Virus record (IMG/VR): IMGVR_UViG_3300030105_003283
Location: 1 to 58,856 of that record
Direction: 5' to 3' (one strand)
DNA: 58,856 bases
DNA from: a virus
The notes under the pieces: model-generated
What the model saw: the letters and a program-made list of their open reading frames with translations, nothing else
What the model was told of the DNA's origin: nothing
Database searches by the model: none
Made by a program: the position numbers and the translations under genes
Part shown: in pieces, positions 57,617 through 58,856 of the stretch
Layout: each line of letters starts with the position of its first letter
How positions within the stretch are numbered: the first letter of the stretch is position 1

Positions 57617-57666
57617 AAAAAACCGTCCCACCCCGAAAAACGTGAAAAAATCCGGGGCGGGGACGG
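57617..57666 (-). terminator. Intrinsic terminator after ssb
   Basis: Minus strand: arms 57653-57666 and 57623-57635 pair as CCGTCCC plus CCCCG, with a small bulge, around a 17-base A-rich loop, followed by six T residues (57617-57622). It begins 15 bases after the ssb stop. Confidence 0.85.
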
Positions 57667-57680
57667 CTACACAACCCCTA

Positions 57681-58058
57681 CTAGAAGGGTTCTTTCTCCG
57701 AGTCTTCAGAGGCGGACACGGCTGAAGCCTTTTTCATATTGGTGGGTTTTACCACCTTTGAAAAACTACTAGGAAGAACGCTGTAGGAAGTCCTACTGTT
57801 TCCATTTTTATCTTCCCAGTCCCGCTGTCGAATTCGACCATCCACAATTACTCGATCACCCTTTTCAAGGCCAACATTTTCGGAATAAGCCGCATGGCTA
57901 CCCCATCCGTCAACATCTAAATAGATGGTTTCCTCTTTGCCGTTTCCGATTGACTCGTTTACGGCGATACGAAATGTAACCAGTTCTTTTTCAGAAATGG
58001 TTTTATATTCGGGATCTTTTGTAAGATTTCCCTTAAGAACAATACGATTATTATACAT
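57681..58058 (-). CDS. ssb: Single-stranded DNA-binding protein
   Basis: 125 residues. 'NRIVLKGNLTKDPEYKTI', 'VTFRIAVNESIGNGKEETIYLDVDGWGSHAAYSENVGLEKGDRVIVDGRIRQRDWEDKNGNSR' (in order of the OB-fold blocks) and an acidic end 'EDSEKEPF' give a full bacterial-type SSB with a short acidic tail for partner binding. Second SSB of the genome, ended by the strong terminator at 57617-57666 and expressed from the 58737-58765 promoter unit. Confidence 0.92.
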   Translation of the reverse strand: MYNNRIVLKGNLTKDPEYKTISEKELVTFRIAVNESIGNGKEETIYLDVDGWGSHAAYSENVGLEKGDRVIVDGRIRQRDWEDKNGNSRTSYSVLPSSFSKVVKPTNMKKASAVSASEDSEKEPF

Positions 58059-58082
58059 ATTTAAACTCCCAAAAATTTTTAA

Positions 58083-58295
58083 CTAAACAGATAAACGACG
58101 AGATAAAGCTTTGCGAGCCAACACGCGGGCCTGCTTGACACCATGATCTCTCAACAGACCTCTAACAACACCACCACTGGAAGTACCAGAGAAAGTGGAA
58201 TAAAAATCTCGGCCAGACATTTGGCCATTTGCAAAACTAGAAACAGTACTAATATTACGCTTCGTACTTAGAAGCGACGTCCAATTTGTAGTCAT
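58083..58295 (-). CDS. Small basic protein of unknown function
   Basis: 70 residues: 'MTTNWTSLLSTKRNISTVSSFANGQ', then 'GGVVRGLLRDHGVKQARVLARKALSRRL', a basic helix. The ATG overlaps the upstream stop by one base and has AAGGAG at 8 bases, which is better than the TTG one codon earlier. Function unknown; possibly a nucleic-acid-binding or structural protein. Confidence 0.55.
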   Translation of the reverse strand: MTTNWTSLLSTKRNISTVSSFANGQMSGRDFYSTFSGTSSGGVVRGLLRDHGVKQARVLARKALSRRLSV

Positions 58296-58705
58296 CAAGA
58301 CTCTCCTTTTCTTTTCAAAGAAACAATAGCTAACTTATGTGGACTATTATAAACGCTGTCCATCAATCGCGACTTTCTCTCACTGCCCATGTATAGGAAC
58401 TCGAACCCGTGTGCATTTCTACCGTGTCCCACAACCAATAGGCCATCTTTTATTACTCTTCTTACTTTGTATATACCGGCGTCTGTAAAATAAATACGCT
58501 CACCGCTATCTTTAATATAATAGTCTCCAGACCTACCAATGACACGTATATATTCTCCAATATCTAGAGATTTCCAATCTTCAATAAATCGGCTTTTCTT
58601 TTTATAGAAAACAAATCCGCAATCTTTGCAGGAAGACAGTCTTGCGTGACACTGCTCTTGACAGTCTGGGCAAACTTTAACTGGGGCTTTTCTTTTATTT
58701 TTCAT
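58295..58705 (-). CDS. Zinc-ribbon protein of unknown function
   Basis: 136 residues. An N-terminal ribbon 'VCPDCQEQC...CKDCGFVF' is followed by a beta-rich domain 'IGEYIRVIGRSGDYYI', 'RIYFTDAGIYKVRRVIKDGLLVVGHG'. Conserved in layout with small phage ribbon proteins. AAGGA precedes the ATG at 9 bases. It is the first gene after the promoter at 58737-58765. Confidence 0.6.
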   Translation of the reverse strand: MKNKRKAPVKVCPDCQEQCHARLSSCKDCGFVFYKKKSRFIEDWKSLDIGEYIRVIGRSGDYYIKDSGERIYFTDAGIYKVRRVIKDGLLVVGHGRNAHGFEFLYMGSERKSRLMDSVYNSPHKLAIVSLKRKGES

Positions 58706-58736
58706 TCCTCAATCCTTTATGCTAATGACTAACACC

Positions 58737-58765
58737 ATTATATCATATAGCGTCCCATTTGTCAA
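58737..58765 (-). promoter_or_regulatory. Perfect sigma70-consensus promoter with UP-like element
   Basis: Minus strand TTGACA, 17-base spacer, TATAAT, both exact, preceded by a run of A/T (A-tracts at 58768-58786), an UP-element-like feature. Transcription would begin about 25 bases before the ATG at 58705. Its -35 region shares TTGACAAATG with the promoter at 49567-49595. Confidence 0.87.
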
Positions 58766-58856
58766 ATCTTTTTTTTATTTTTTTTATCAAATCCCATAGA
58801 GTCGTGTATGCCGTGTCGCCGGTTGTAGCATTGTTCGACTATGTGTTCCTGAATAT
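58762..58856 (-). CDS. Possible C-terminus of an upstream gene, partial
   Basis: An open frame enters from the right edge and ends at a TGA inside the promoter -35 region; 30 residues are visible ('EHIVEQCYNRRHGIHDSMGF' then lysine-rich end). It is consistent with the densely packed minus-strand layout, but too short to assign. It could also be non-coding. Confidence 0.3.
   Translation of the reverse strand, partial: IQEHIVEQCYNRRHGIHDSMGFDKKNKKKI

Noticed and set aside
1-58856. Host chromosome rather than phage origin
   Set aside because: The combination of replication, sigma, PhoH, dNMP kinase, dUTPase, Endo VII-like and many phage-specific small genes in one dense strand argues for a phage; host-like genes are interleaved with them.
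1-58856. tRNA genes, CRISPR arrays and insertion sequences
   Set aside because: No cloverleaf, regularly spaced repeat or transposase was found on reading either strand.

Overview
This window reads as part of a large tailed-phage (or phage-like element) genome. Essentially every convincing gene lies on the minus strand, packed with 1-20 base overlaps and 4-base start/stop overlaps. The phage assignment rests on a dense set of viral replication and nucleotide genes: a family C DNA polymerase split over two genes, a DnaQ-type exonuclease, DnaB helicase, DnaG primase, RecA/UvsX recombinase, two SSBs, PD-(D/E)XK nucleases, dNMP kinase, dUTPase, class II ribonucleotide reductase, PhoH, a phage sigma factor, and many short conserved phage proteins. 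The host is probably Planctomycetes or a relative. Three exported DUF1501 proteins with twin-arginine leaders, a secreted EF-hand protein and another small exported protein sit among the phage genes, and DUF1501 expansion is a hallmark of that phylum. The host call is an inference.

Layout, left to right (transcription runs right to left). 1-24.1 kb is a glycan island of about 32 genes: glycosyltransferases of many folds (GT2, GT4, GT10, GT11, GT25, exostosin/GT47-like, DUF6492, CgeB-like), GDP-mannose 4,6-dehydratase, GDP-fucose synthase, an NDP-sugar epimerase, a sugar nucleotidyltransferase, two DegT aminotransferases (one only half length), three sulfotransferases, several SAM methyltransferases, a 2OG-Fe(II) oxygenase and a cupin. 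24.1-41.1 kb is the replication and recombination module, with a eukaryotic-type phosphomannomutase and a nucleotide-sugar dehydrogenase embedded in it. 41.1-49.4 kb holds PhoH, dUTPase, RNR, two probable virion proteins, a sigma factor, small conserved phage proteins and a 58-residue holin-like protein. 49.6-56.7 kb is an envelope/export block with a GT4 enzyme, the three DUF1501 proteins, the EF-hand protein, an A-type Fe-S carrier and small membrane proteins. 56.7-58.8 kb has small basic proteins, SSB and zinc-ribbon proteins.

How the parts fit together: phosphomannomutase, GMD and GDP-fucose synthase, followed by GT10 and GT11 fucosyltransferases, supply most of a mannose-6-P to fucosylated-glycan route. 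The clustered sulfotransferases, methyltransferases and other transferases suggest that a complex, possibly sulfated and fucose-containing glycan is built on the virion or on the host surface during infection. Expression punctuation is visible: three promoters with perfect -35 and -10 hexamers and 17-base spacing (in front of the 58.7 kb, 49.4 kb and 45.7 kb units), a near-consensus one at 41.1 kb, and two strong intrinsic terminators (46.2 and 57.6 kb). No tRNA, CRISPR array, insertion sequence, terminase, portal or major capsid gene was recognised. No stretch longer than about 250 bases lacks a gene; the longest is 49391-49640, which holds a promoter and a structured leader.
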